A stretch of 64,000 nt of DNA from an uncultured Lachnospiraceae bacterium (GTDB lineage: Bacteria > Bacillota > Clostridia > Lachnospirales > Lachnospiraceae): assembly GCA_910577015.1 (NCBI GenBank), contig CAJTKU010000007.1, positions 1 through 64,000 on the forward strand, given 5' to 3'. The position numbers were made by a program, and so were the translations under genes. The notes below the pieces were generated by a model. The model saw nothing but the letters and a program-made list of their open reading frames with translations. It was not told where the DNA came from and ran no database searches. The number at the start of each line of letters is the position of its first letter. Position 1 is the stretch's first letter. Below, in pieces: positions 25,082-33,924 of the stretch.

Positions 25082-26908
25082 TTATCCGGCAGATGCTTTT
25101 ATTTCTTCCCTGTATCCTGCCTTAAGCAGGTATGCCGCCACTTCTTCCACGCTGCCGCCGTTTATGACATTTACATGCAGCAGGTAATCGTCGCTGTCTT
25201 CTATCACCTGTAAGTAAAAAAGGTATGTGATGTCTCCTATTTCCTCAAACCAGATTTGTCCGTAGTGGATACGTCCGCCCCATGTTCCTGTGACCGGCTC
25301 CAGCGAAACCTGCCTGAATTTTCCTTCCCCGCTTCGGTAAACTTCACAGTCTATCTCAAAAATACTTCCATCATCCGAGCGGTAGATTTTATATTTCACA
25401 TATTCCTTTACCCCGTCGTTATCCGCATCTATGCGATAATACGCACCCGGCGCTTCCTGCGCGGCATAGCCGCCGCTGATATTTTTAAACAGGCGCAGTT
25501 CTCCGGGGGACGCTTCCCATACCTCATTCTCCCCGCAATAAACCTTATTGTCCAAATCTGTCCCGACAAAGTCCTGAAAATGCCCTGCCACATATCCGTT
25601 CAGTTCCGACAGGGATTCCCCAAAAAGGGGAATGCATTCATAATACCCTGCCTGCGGCTCCAGCAAATAGGCCGTTTCTTCTATTTTATCCCACTCTCCC
25701 GCCATGCCGAGGGAAAGGATGGCAATGCCGCGCACTCCAAACCTTCTCCCTCCCCGCAAAAGCATAACAAAATAATGCCGTCCCCCGTAGGAGATTATCC
25801 TGCCCGCGTCCCCGTCACTACAGAAAATAGGGTCATGCTCAACCACCCTTCCGTCCACAACGGAGTGCCACATTATCCATGTCCTGCCATACAGCCTCGT
25901 GCTTACCAGATATTCTTTCGTATCATCCTGTGAAGGCCATCTGTAAGCCCAGCCATTCCATCTATACGTATCATGCGTATCTTCTTGATAGCTTTCCGTG
26001 TCCTTGTCCAGGTCAATGGCATATGCGTCCAGATGCTCCAAATATGCGTCCTGAAAATACCATTCCCCGCCGTTTAATATGGCGCAGGCGTCCATCTTTA
26101 CCAGTTCCGGAAGCCCTTCGGGAACTGCCGTATCCCCTGCATACACCCTATGCGCTCCCATTTCAGCCGCCAGCTTAGCCTCTACGGCCTCTTTTCTCCC
26201 TTCATCCTCTTCCTCATCTTTCATAAGAGGCATGTCCAACCAGAACGCCTCAGTCAGATTTTGGGGAAAACATATCTGACAACTCAGGACGGGAATGATT
26301 CTGTCCCCTTCACACAAACTGGCAACAAGCGCCTTTCCCTGCTCCTCTCCGCTTCCGGTCAACTGAAAGGAAACCGTTTTGCCGTTAAATTCCGCAAACC
26401 AAATCTGTGAGGGGGGAGTCCCACTCCCGATTTCAAACGGAACTGACGTCTGACGGTAACTTCCGTCAACCTTTTCCAGAAGGCATGGATTTTTTTTCCT
26501 GAAAAAAAGTTCCTCTTCCCCGTCATTGTCATAATCCATGACTGCATAATCATACTCATAGAAACCGCTTCCGTCATGGGCTGCCGCTATTTTAGGTTGT
26601 TCCGCATATACAGGATGGGGTATCGTTTCATCTCCCCAGATTTGAAGATGATTACAGTCCATATATGCAAACAGCTCCAGGTTTTCTTCCACATAATCCA
26701 TCACTTTTCCTGAAAGCGGGCTTTTCCTGTTAATATAGAAAAATGGCTCTAAAGCTGCCAGTTCCGCCTTCTCCTCCGGCGTCGGAATCAGGTATTGGGA
26801 CGCCTTCCTCGCGCCCACAGGCTCCTTCCCGTCATGCCGCACGGCTGTCCACAGCCCCAAAAACAGCAGAATCACTACGACGCTGAATTGTAAAATTCTT
26901 TTTTTCAT
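25082..26908 (-). CDS. Large surface-anchored or secreted protein of unknown function, paralogue 2
   Basis: Predicted 608 residues. The N-terminal 40 residues match paralogue 1 almost exactly (KKRILQFSVVVILLF, then WTAVRHDGKEP). The following 220 residues or so of paralogue 1 are missing. The middle is diverged but collinear (FAEFNGKTVSFQLTG, DAYAIDLDKDT, EYLVSTRLYG). The Asp loops DYDNDGEEELFF and DADNDGVKEYVKY and the GGSVEEVAAYLLKAGYREE ending are kept. AAGGGGAAAACGG precedes the ATG. The pair probably arose by tandem duplication followed by deletion and divergence. Confidence 0.85.
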   Translation of the reverse strand: MKKRILQFSVVVILLFLGLWTAVRHDGKEPVGARKASQYLIPTPEEKAELAALEPFFYINRKSPLSGKVMDYVEENLELFAYMDCNHLQIWGDETIPHPVYAEQPKIAAAHDGSGFYEYDYAVMDYDNDGEEELFFRKKNPCLLEKVDGSYRQTSVPFEIGSGTPPSQIWFAEFNGKTVSFQLTGSGEEQGKALVASLCEGDRIIPVLSCQICFPQNLTEAFWLDMPLMKDEEEDEGRKEAVEAKLAAEMGAHRVYAGDTAVPEGLPELVKMDACAILNGGEWYFQDAYLEHLDAYAIDLDKDTESYQEDTHDTYRWNGWAYRWPSQDDTKEYLVSTRLYGRTWIMWHSVVDGRVVEHDPIFCSDGDAGRIISYGGRHYFVMLLRGGRRFGVRGIAILSLGMAGEWDKIEETAYLLEPQAGYYECIPLFGESLSELNGYVAGHFQDFVGTDLDNKVYCGENEVWEASPGELRLFKNISGGYAAQEAPGAYYRIDADNDGVKEYVKYKIYRSDDGSIFEIDCEVYRSGEGKFRQVSLEPVTGTWGGRIHYGQIWFEEIGDITYLFYLQVIEDSDDYLLHVNVINGGSVEEVAAYLLKAGYREEIKASAG

Positions 26909-26919
26909 CCGTTTTCCCC

Positions 26920-27513
26920 TTATGCATCCATGCCCATCCGCACATATTTTGCAAAATCATCCCCTGCAAATACATAGCGGTAGATTTCCTCAAGTCGAGC
27001 ATAAGCCTCTTCGTCCGTAAGCACATCCTCAACGGGCATAACAAAAATGCCGAAATCAACCCCGAACAGGCGGCTTTTGACTAAAGTCCTCCTGCATCCG
27101 TTTTTCAGGTAAAAAGCGTTTCTTCTGACGCGCTGTATGCGCTCCGCTTCCCCCGTCGCTGCCTCTTCCTCCTCCGTTTCAATCAGTATGGCAGCACAGC
27201 CGAGGAAGCCTTCCCGCATCTTCTGCAAAAACAGGCTTCCCATCCCCGATTCACGGTATTCCTCCAGAATGGCATAGTAATCAAGAAGCAGAATACGGTT
27301 TCCCGGCGCATGTACAAACAAGGCATATCCTGCAAGCTTATCTTCCGCAAACAGCCCCATTCCTTCATAACACCCTTCCGAAAGCAGCCTTTCAATCATG
27401 GGAGCCGGTTTTAGTTCATCTTCCGGGAAATGCCTGACGGCAATTTCCGTATAGACGGAAAGAATCTGGGTTTCGGATAGTTTTTTAACGGTAAAAGAAT
27501 TGGGGTTATTCAC
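26920..27513 (-). CDS. GNAT family N-acetyltransferase
   Basis: Predicted 197 residues from a GTG at 27513. That start has AAGGAGG five bases upstream and is clearly better than the upstream alternatives at 27546 or 27576. The GNAT core is seen as AEDKLAGYALFVH, then LDYYAILEEYRESGMGSLFLQKM (acetyl-CoA-binding R/Q-x-x-G-x-G/S variant). A C-terminal extension of about 50 residues is acidic. The substrate is unknown. It lies 59 bases after rqcH and 12 bases before paralogue 2. Confidence 0.88.
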   Translation of the reverse strand: MNNPNSFTVKKLSETQILSVYTEIAVRHFPEDELKPAPMIERLLSEGCYEGMGLFAEDKLAGYALFVHAPGNRILLLDYYAILEEYRESGMGSLFLQKMREGFLGCAAILIETEEEEAATGEAERIQRVRRNAFYLKNGCRRTLVKSRLFGVDFGIFVMPVEDVLTDEEAYARLEEIYRYVFAGDDFAKYVRMGMDA

Positions 27514-27572
27514 TTTTTCCTCCTTTTTAACGAAAATATTCCGCATAAGATAGCAATTCAGGAGCATTCTCC

Positions 27573-29309
27573 TCACACTACTTTGATACCGGAAATATCC
27601 GCCTCAATCGTCATGGAATAATTGGTATGGTAGATGACAAAGCCCGGCTTTGCGCCCCCCGGTTTTTTGACGTGCTTTTTCTGGATATAATCCACTTCCA
27701 CCTTGTCCTGCCTGCTGCCTGCCGAGTAATGGGCCGCCAGCCTTGCCGCCTCCTCAAAGGTGGCGTCCGGCATTTCTTCACTGCCCTTTGACTTTACGAT
27801 GACATGGGAGCCGGGGCAGCCTTTTGCATGGAACCACCAATCGTTTCCCGTGGCAAACTTAAACGTCAGCTCGTCGTTCTGGAAATTGTTCTTGCCCACA
27901 TACATATCATAGCCGTCGCTGCTGATATAGTGGAAGGGCCTGCTGGTGACTTTGGCTTTTTTTGCCCCCGCCTTCCTCCTGATATAGCCACTCTCTATCA
28001 GTTCTTCCTTAATCTGCACCAAATCCTCTTCGCCCACGGCAATATCCAACGCCGCGCTGATGGATTTCAGGTGCTCAATTTCTTCTTTGACTTCTATAGT
28101 CAATGTCGTGAGCGCCTCATGGGTGCGTTTCAGCTTACCGTACTTTTCAAAATATTTTTTGGCGTTTTCTGTGGCGGAAAGCGTGCCGTCAAGGGGTATC
28201 CGCACCGGCTCGTTTGTGTAATAGTTGACGGCGTCCAGATACTTTGCGCCTTCCTTTGCCCCGTATCCGTAGGTGTTGAGCAGCTCCCCGTAAATCCGGT
28301 AATCTTCCCGTTTTTCGGTATCTTTTAACTGCTGAAGCTGCAAATCATATTTTTTGACGTTCCGCTCCAGCGCCGTCTGCACTATCCGGCGCAGGTCCGC
28401 CGATTTCTGGCGTATCCGGGTGTGGACGCTTTTTTCCGCATAGTAATGCTCTAAAAGCGCCGACAGGGAATCGTAATGCTTTAACGTACCGTCTGCGTAC
28501 ATGGTAAGGGGAAACGCCGCAAATTCCACAGGCTTTTTGCCGTCATAGACAATGCAGGGAGAAAAACATCCCGCTAAAACCGCCCGCCTCATTTCATCCC
28601 AGACGCCGTACAGACGCTGTATGTCCAAAACTGACAACGCCGCCGTGGGCTGTTCGCCATCCACTCCCGCCCGGTAACAGATTTCCTGCGCTATGACGGG
28701 GGAAATCCCCGTGTACCCGGTGTAAATGGCCTTAAAAACCGGCATGGGCGCGTTTTGCATATGTTCCGCAAATGACTGCTCCTCCATGACAAGGGGATTC
28801 TGTTTATGGGTGGTGTCCGCCACAAAATAGGGCTTGCCCGGCAAGACCTCCCTGACAGAGCTTATAAGGCCCGATACATGCTTGATGCTGTCGATTATCA
28901 TATCCTTGTCATCACAGAAAATGATATTGCTGTGCTTGCCCATGATTTCCACAATCAGTTTCTTGCGGCATAAATCCCCCATTTCATTCAAATGCTCCAC
29001 TTCCACATGCACAATCCGCTCAAGTCCGGGCTGGTAAATATCCGTAATCCTGCCGTTTTGAAGGTGCTTGCGCAAAAGCATGCAAAAGCCCGGCGCCGTC
29101 ATGGGCGCCTGTTTATTGCCCTCCGTCAGATAAAGAAGCGGCAGGGACGCCCCTGCCGAGATAAGCAGGCGGCGCTGCCCCGCCGTTCCTTTTACGGTAA
29201 GCAGCAGTTCATCCGGTTCCGGCTGTGCAACCTTGTATATGCGCCCCCCGACCAGGGCGTCCTTCATTTCTTTTACCACACCGGCTATGGTGATACCGTC
29301 AAAAGCCAT
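27573..29309 (-). CDS. rqcH: RqcH / NFACT family ribosome quality control protein
   Basis: Predicted 578 residues. The NFACT-N domain starts MAFDGITIAGVVKEMKD, and MAPGFCMLLRKHL-like residues are seen as TAPGFCMLLRKHLQNGRI. A long coiled-coil/HhH region lies at about 280-430. The NFACT-R domain holds SSDGYDMYVGKNNFQNDEL and DWWFHAKGCPGSHVI. In B. subtilis RqcH recruits tRNA-Ala to stalled 50S subunits and adds alanine tails for degradation. Older annotations call it a fibronectin-binding protein. The ATG at 29309 has AAAGGAAAAAATC upstream. Confidence 0.95.
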   Translation of the reverse strand: MAFDGITIAGVVKEMKDALVGGRIYKVAQPEPDELLLTVKGTAGQRRLLISAGASLPLLYLTEGNKQAPMTAPGFCMLLRKHLQNGRITDIYQPGLERIVHVEVEHLNEMGDLCRKKLIVEIMGKHSNIIFCDDKDMIIDSIKHVSGLISSVREVLPGKPYFVADTTHKQNPLVMEEQSFAEHMQNAPMPVFKAIYTGYTGISPVIAQEICYRAGVDGEQPTAALSVLDIQRLYGVWDEMRRAVLAGCFSPCIVYDGKKPVEFAAFPLTMYADGTLKHYDSLSALLEHYYAEKSVHTRIRQKSADLRRIVQTALERNVKKYDLQLQQLKDTEKREDYRIYGELLNTYGYGAKEGAKYLDAVNYYTNEPVRIPLDGTLSATENAKKYFEKYGKLKRTHEALTTLTIEVKEEIEHLKSISAALDIAVGEEDLVQIKEELIESGYIRRKAGAKKAKVTSRPFHYISSDGYDMYVGKNNFQNDELTFKFATGNDWWFHAKGCPGSHVIVKSKGSEEMPDATFEEAARLAAHYSAGSRQDKVEVDYIQKKHVKKPGGAKPGFVIYHTNYSMTIEADISGIKVV

Positions 29310-29325
29310 GATTTTTTCCTTTCTT

Positions 29326-31104
29326 TTACATCAGATGACATTTCTTTGCCAGTTTTACAAGCAGGCGGCCTTTGGGCATGGCCCTTAGCTCTTCCTCCCT
29401 GATTCCTTTTAACACAATCTCCAGCACAAAATATACGATTCCGCCCACCAGCACCGCCGGGAAAAGCGCAAACGCATTCTGCATCATGGATGGATACTCC
29501 CCGCCCCCGATTAAAAGCGCAAGTCCTTTGTGGGTGCCGTACGCCGCCACTCCCATAAATCCCGCCGCCACAAAAGGCGTCACAAAGGTGCGGAACATCT
29601 CCTGGTCATAGTCCAGATACTTACGGATGGAAAGCTGGTTTAAGACGCACATGGTCCCGGAATACAGAAGCATGGCAATCACCAGCGCGTACAAATCCAA
29701 ATCGGTAAAATACAAAAGCAGGCTGACAACGCCCGTCTGTAAGACAAGGGCTGCCGCCGCGTTATGCACGGGTACTTTTACCTTTCCGATTCCCTGCAGC
29801 ACGGAGTTTGTCAGGGTGGAAAGGGAGTAAAAGATAATGGAGGCGGAAAGCGCCGTCAGAAGCCTTGAGGCAAGGTCAATGGAGGCCTTCTGCCGAAACA
29901 GCATCCATGTGATGGGCCTTGCCAGCACGCCAATCCCCACTGCCGCGGGAATGGCAATCAGCATGGTCGTCTTGACTGCCTGCGCCGTCTTTTCCCTTGC
30001 GCCCTCCATGTCGCCCTGTCCCACCCTTGCCGCTATGCTGGGCAGAATGGCGGAGGACATTGCCGAAGAAATCGCGATGGGAATATTGGATATGACCACC
30101 GCCTTGGCGGAAAATATCCCGTAACTGGTAGAAATACTGGAATCTCCCATGTTCTTTTGCAGGGAACATATCCAAGTATAAATGGTCTGGTTTAAAAAAG
30201 TGCTGAGATTGTAAATGGCGGTGCTTAAAATAAAGGGGACAATCACTCCGCTTACCGTCTTTAAGATGCTTTCATAACTCTCCTCGGGATGCCTGTCCCT
30301 CTCTATCCGCCTGTAAATGGTCTTTTTGTTGAGCCCGTACACGCCCCACATAAACAAAAGCGCCACTAAAACGCCTGCGCCCGTGCCAAGGGCGCTGCCC
30401 ACCGCGCCGTAAGTGGCATGCTTGGTATTCCATTCCTGCTGCTCGGCGCTTAAGACATAAATTACCGTGCCGTCCTCATTTGTCAGGGTTTCCGCCGTTT
30501 CGGAAACCATTTCTTCTCCCAGGTATACCGCATGGTCATCGCCCAGCGTGTATTTATCCGTGCCGGAAAGCGCCATCACAATCATAAGGTACGCCGCTCC
30601 AATGCTGATTATGGCATTGAGAAGCTGCTCCAGTATCTGGGAAACGGAGGTCTGTACCATGGTCCGGTGCGCCTGGAAATACCCTCGCAGCACCCCGAGG
30701 ATGCCATACAGGAAAACCGTGGGCGCAAATACCTTAAGCACCGTCGCCGCCGGTCCTTTTGTCAGAACCCCCGCCCCGAAAAAAAGCACCATGCCGGCGA
30801 TGCCGCCGACCACCAGCACATACCACATGGCGCACACAAAGACCCTGTGCGCGTTTTTATAATCGTTTACGGATAATTTCTGTGCAATTACCTTGGAAAT
30901 TGCCGAAGGAATGCTGTAAGAAGAAATGAGAAGAATGATGGTATAGACATTGTAGGCCGCCTGATAATAGCCGTTGCCTTCATCGCCGATAACAGCGGCT
31001 AAAGGACTCCTGTAAAGGAGTCCTATTATCCTGCAGATAATACCGGCTGCCGCCAGTATACCGGCCTGTACTATAAACCTGTCTTTTTTGCTGCTTTTAC
31101 CCAT
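29326..31104 (-). CDS. MOP-superfamily flippase (SpoVB/MurJ-like polysaccharide export protein)
   Basis: Predicted 592 residues from ATG 31104, with about 14 membrane helices. The N-terminus FIVQAGILAAAGIICRIIGLLYRSPLAAVIGDEGNGYYQ is characteristic of the SpoVB-like branch. Members flip lipid-linked cell-wall or polysaccharide precursors; SpoVB itself acts in spore cortex formation. A TTG at 31131 would add nine residues overlapping glgA. It sits 19 bases after glgA and 16 before rqcH. Assignment to SpoVB rather than MurJ is not certain. Confidence 0.88.
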   Translation of the reverse strand: MGKSSKKDRFIVQAGILAAAGIICRIIGLLYRSPLAAVIGDEGNGYYQAAYNVYTIILLISSYSIPSAISKVIAQKLSVNDYKNAHRVFVCAMWYVLVVGGIAGMVLFFGAGVLTKGPAATVLKVFAPTVFLYGILGVLRGYFQAHRTMVQTSVSQILEQLLNAIISIGAAYLMIVMALSGTDKYTLGDDHAVYLGEEMVSETAETLTNEDGTVIYVLSAEQQEWNTKHATYGAVGSALGTGAGVLVALLFMWGVYGLNKKTIYRRIERDRHPEESYESILKTVSGVIVPFILSTAIYNLSTFLNQTIYTWICSLQKNMGDSSISTSYGIFSAKAVVISNIPIAISSAMSSAILPSIAARVGQGDMEGAREKTAQAVKTTMLIAIPAAVGIGVLARPITWMLFRQKASIDLASRLLTALSASIIFYSLSTLTNSVLQGIGKVKVPVHNAAAALVLQTGVVSLLLYFTDLDLYALVIAMLLYSGTMCVLNQLSIRKYLDYDQEMFRTFVTPFVAAGFMGVAAYGTHKGLALLIGGGEYPSMMQNAFALFPAVLVGGIVYFVLEIVLKGIREEELRAMPKGRLLVKLAKKCHLM

Positions 31105-31123
31105 TTTATTTCCATTCCGGAAC

Positions 31124-32569
31124 TCAGCCAATCAGCCAGTCATACATCTCCTGATACTTGCCTGCCGATACATGCCATGAAAAGTCCACTGCCATGCCAC
31201 GGTCAATAATCTTGTTCCATTCCCTTTTCTTATCGTAATATATGTGCTCCGCATAGCGGATAGTCCTGAGCATCTCATGCGCATTGTAATTGGCAAAGGA
31301 AAAACCGGTTCCGGTATTTTCATACTCATTGTAAGGAACCACCGTGTCCTTTAACCCGCCTGTTTCCCTGACAATGGGCACCGTGCCGTAACGCAGCGAC
31401 ATCAGCTGGCTTAAGCCGCAAGGCTCAAACAGGGAAGGCATCAGGAATGCGTCGCAGGAAGCATATATCTTGTGGGAAAGGTCCTCCGAATAGTAGATGT
31501 TGGCGGAAACCTTGTTGTTGTACTTCCAGTCGAAATGGCGGAACATATTCTCATAGCGTTCCTCCCCTGTGCCCAGCACCACTATCTGTACGTTGTCCTG
31601 ACAGAGTTCATCCATAATGTAGGCAATCAAATCAAAACCTTTCTGGTCGGTCAGCCTGGAAACAATCCCTATCATGAACGTCCTCTCGTCCTCTGCAAGA
31701 TTCAGTTCCTTTTGCAGGGAGCGCTTGTTCTTTATCTTTTCCTTACGGAAATTCACCGCGTCATACGGATACTCGATATAGGTATCCTTAGCCGGGTTAA
31801 ACTCCTCATAATCAATGCCGTTTACAATACCGCGCAAATCGTGCGACCTTGCATTTAACAGTCCGTTTAAGCCTTCCCCGTAAAAATCCGTCTTGATTTC
31901 TTCCGCATACGTATCGCTAACCGTGGTGATGGCATCCGCAAACACAAGCCCTCCTTTTAACAGGTTGGCGTCTTTGTACGCTTCCAGTTTATCCGAAGTA
32001 AAGTAATAATCCGGCAGCCCGGTAATATCCTTTACGGCTTTCACATCCCATTTTCCCTGGAACTTTAAATTGTGAATGGTCATAATCGACTTCATGCTCC
32101 AGAAAAACGGATTGCCGCGGAACCGCTCCTTGAGGTAAACGGGTACCAGCCCTGTCTGCCAGTCATGGCAGTGTACGATATCCGGCTGGAAATTAATCAG
32201 AGGCAGCGCCGAAAGTGCCGCCTTGGAAAAGAAAGCATATTTTTCTATCTCATACAGGGCATTGTCGCCGTAAGGCTTGAACCCGCTGAAATAGTGTTCA
32301 TTGTCAATAAAATAGTATTTGACGCCATCGTACTCTGCTTCCAGAATGCCGACATAAACCTCATGCCAGTTGTAATCCATGTAGAAGTGTGTGACATAGT
32401 TTAGTTTTTCCTGCATCTGCGGTTTCATGCAAGTATATCTGGGAATCATCACCCTTACATCATAGTAATTCTTGTCCAGACACTTTGGCAGAGAACCGAC
32501 AACATCTGCAAGACCGCCGGTCTTAATAAAGGGTACCCCCTCCGATGCAACAAATAAAACCTTTTTCAT
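31124..32569 (-). CDS. glgA: Glycogen synthase (ADP-glucose)
   Basis: Predicted 481 residues, family length. It has the KTGGLADVVGSLP ADP-glucose-binding motif at residues 16-28, a GT5 N-terminal domain, and the C-terminal GT-B half with SRLTDQKGFDLI and PSLFEPCGLSQL (the E-x7-E region). It extends alpha-1,4-glucan chains. It is a single gene here; glgC, glgB and glgP are not nearby. The ATG at 32569 has GGGAGG upstream, and a promoter candidate lies at 32604-32631. Confidence 0.96.
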   Translation of the reverse strand: MKKVLFVASEGVPFIKTGGLADVVGSLPKCLDKNYYDVRVMIPRYTCMKPQMQEKLNYVTHFYMDYNWHEVYVGILEAEYDGVKYYFIDNEHYFSGFKPYGDNALYEIEKYAFFSKAALSALPLINFQPDIVHCHDWQTGLVPVYLKERFRGNPFFWSMKSIMTIHNLKFQGKWDVKAVKDITGLPDYYFTSDKLEAYKDANLLKGGLVFADAITTVSDTYAEEIKTDFYGEGLNGLLNARSHDLRGIVNGIDYEEFNPAKDTYIEYPYDAVNFRKEKIKNKRSLQKELNLAEDERTFMIGIVSRLTDQKGFDLIAYIMDELCQDNVQIVVLGTGEERYENMFRHFDWKYNNKVSANIYYSEDLSHKIYASCDAFLMPSLFEPCGLSQLMSLRYGTVPIVRETGGLKDTVVPYNEYENTGTGFSFANYNAHEMLRTIRYAEHIYYDKKREWNKIIDRGMAVDFSWHVSAGKYQEMYDWLIG

Positions 32570-32603
32570 GCTAACGCCTCCCGCATCAAACTGTATTTTC
32601 TAT

Positions 32604-32631
32604 ATTATACAACATGGAAGGGTTATTTGAA
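32604..32631 (-). promoter_or_regulatory. Candidate sigma-A promoter of glgA
   Basis: A consensus TATAAT (32604-32609) and TTCAAA (32626-32631) are separated by 16 bases on the minus strand, 35 bases before the glgA start. The -35 overlaps the end region of the upstream spo0A-like gene's spacer. Confidence 0.5.
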
Positions 32632-32635
32632 AGAA

Positions 32636-33157
32636 TTAATTTCTGTATTTTAACCGAATCCTGTCCGCAATCAACGCTATAAATTCCGAATTGGTCGGTT
32701 TCCCCTTTCCGGTGTTGATGGTATAACCGAACAGTGCGTCCAGCGTTTCCATCCTTCCCCTGCTCCATGCCACTTCTATTGCATGACGGATTGCCCTTTC
32801 CACACGGCTGGGCGTGGTTGCAAATTTTTTTGCTATGGTAGGATACAGGATTTTGGTAATGGAACTTAACATGGAGGTATCCTCCACCGCCATCATAATG
32901 GCTTCCCTGAGATACTGATATCCTTTAATGTGCGCCGGAACCCCTATTTCGTGTATCATATCCGTCACATCCTGCTCCAAATCCTTTTCTTCCGTCTTCT
33001 TTGCTATTTCCTCGACACCGTTCTTTGCCTGCATTTCCTTTTTTCCGGAGGGTACTGTAATCATAATCTGGAATTCTTTGTCGGTACTCATCAACTGTCC
33101 GATTATTTTGTACAGTTTTTCATTGTCCTTTGTAGTCATTACGTTTAGCTGTTCCAT
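32636..33157 (-). CDS. Spo0A C-terminal (effector) domain protein, copy 2
   Basis: Predicted 173 residues; full Spo0A is about 265. The last 110 residues are the Spo0A DNA-binding domain: VTDMIHEIGVPAHIKGYQYL, ITKILYPTIAKKF, TTPSRVERAIRHAIEVAWSR and KPTNSEFIALIADRIRL. The phospho-acceptor receiver is absent. It is replaced by about 60 residues (MEQLNVMTTKDNEKLYKIIG, MSTDKEFQIMIT) that do not resemble a receiver and have no candidate phospho-Asp in context. Recognition-helix residues look intact, so it could bind 0A-type boxes without phosphorylation. About 75% similar to copy 1. Confidence 0.9.
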   Translation of the reverse strand: MEQLNVMTTKDNEKLYKIIGQLMSTDKEFQIMITVPSGKKEMQAKNGVEEIAKKTEEKDLEQDVTDMIHEIGVPAHIKGYQYLREAIMMAVEDTSMLSSITKILYPTIAKKFATTPSRVERAIRHAIEVAWSRGRMETLDALFGYTINTGKGKPTNSEFIALIADRIRLKYRN

Positions 33158-33195
33158 AATGAAACCTCCAATTCTTACAAATTTCTATCATCCCC

Positions 33196-33225
33196 ATTAT
33201 AATGTGATAGCGTTTTTATCCGCAA
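33196..33225 (-). promoter_or_regulatory. Promoter of spo0A-like copy 2
   Basis: TTGCGG (33220-33225), an 18-base spacer and consensus TATAAT (33196-33201). The spacer end (TATCACAT) and about 35 bases upstream of the -35 are nearly identical to the region before copy 1, so the promoter was duplicated with the gene. Confidence 0.7.
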
Positions 33226-33303
33226 CCGATTCACATCGTAAAGATTTTACATTTTCTGCATGGGAGGGAAAACGCTGTTTTTCGCTGTCGAAAATACGGA
33301 CAA

Positions 33304-33343
33304 TAAAAAAAATGCTGTAAAGCCTTATCGAAAGACTTACAGC
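33304..33343 (-). terminator. Intrinsic terminator between the two spo0A-like genes
   Basis: GCTGTAAG pairs with CTTTACAGC around a short loop, followed on the minus strand by eight U residues. It lies 13 bases past the copy 1 stop, so the two copies are separate transcription units. Confidence 0.8.
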
Positions 33344-33355
33344 AGTTTATCATGA

Positions 33356-33886
33356 CTAATTTCTGTACTTCAGCCGGATTTTGTCGGTAATCAGCGCTAT
33401 AAATTCGGAGTTCGTCGGTTTCCCCTTTCCGGTATGGACGGTGTATCCGAACAATGTCTCAAGCGTTTCCATTTTGCCCCGGCTCCATGCAACCTCTATG
33501 GCATGGCGGATTGCCCTTTCCACACGGCTCGGCGTGGTATCAAATCTTTTGGCAATGGCCGGATACAGAATTTTGGTGACGGATTCCTGCATTGAGGCGT
33601 CTTTCACACAAAGCATAATGCCTTCCCGAAGATACTGATATCCTTTGATATGTGCAGGTACGCCGATTTCATGTATCATATCGGTCACCTCCTGTTCCAG
33701 GTCTTTACCTGCCGCAATTTCTGCCATTGCCGTAATTTTCCCCAAATTAGTATTTTCCAGCATCTCTCTTTTTGCAGAGGGTATTGTAATCATAATCTGA
33801 AATTCTTTGTCGGTGCTCATCAACTGTCCGATTATATGATACAACCTGTCATTGTCCTTTGTAGTCATCACATTTAATTCTTCCAT
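33356..33886 (-). CDS. Spo0A C-terminal (effector) domain protein, copy 1
   Basis: Predicted 176 residues. It occupies the position directly downstream of spoIVB where full-length spo0A is normally found in Bacilli and Clostridia. The DNA-binding domain (about 66-176) is intact, with VTDMIHEIGVPAHIKGYQYL, TTPSRVERAIRHAIEVAWSR and GKPTNSEFIALI. The N-terminal 60 residues share MTTKDNDRLYHIIGQLMSTD and KEFQIMITIPSAKREM with copy 2 and are not a receiver domain. Either these are constitutive paralogues of a Spo0A encoded elsewhere, or the canonical gene has been replaced. A GGAGG site precedes the ATG. Confidence 0.9.
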   Translation of the reverse strand: MEELNVMTTKDNDRLYHIIGQLMSTDKEFQIMITIPSAKREMLENTNLGKITAMAEIAAGKDLEQEVTDMIHEIGVPAHIKGYQYLREGIMLCVKDASMQESVTKILYPAIAKRFDTTPSRVERAIRHAIEVAWSRGKMETLETLFGYTVHTGKGKPTNSEFIALITDKIRLKYRN

Positions 33887-33924
33887 GATAAATCCTCCAA
33901 TTCTTACAAAATTTTATCTTACCC

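Noticed and set aside
27514..27576. Upstream starts for the GNAT gene next to rqcH
   Set aside because: The GTG at 27513 has a textbook AAGGAGG at five bases; upstream starts lie in its leader.
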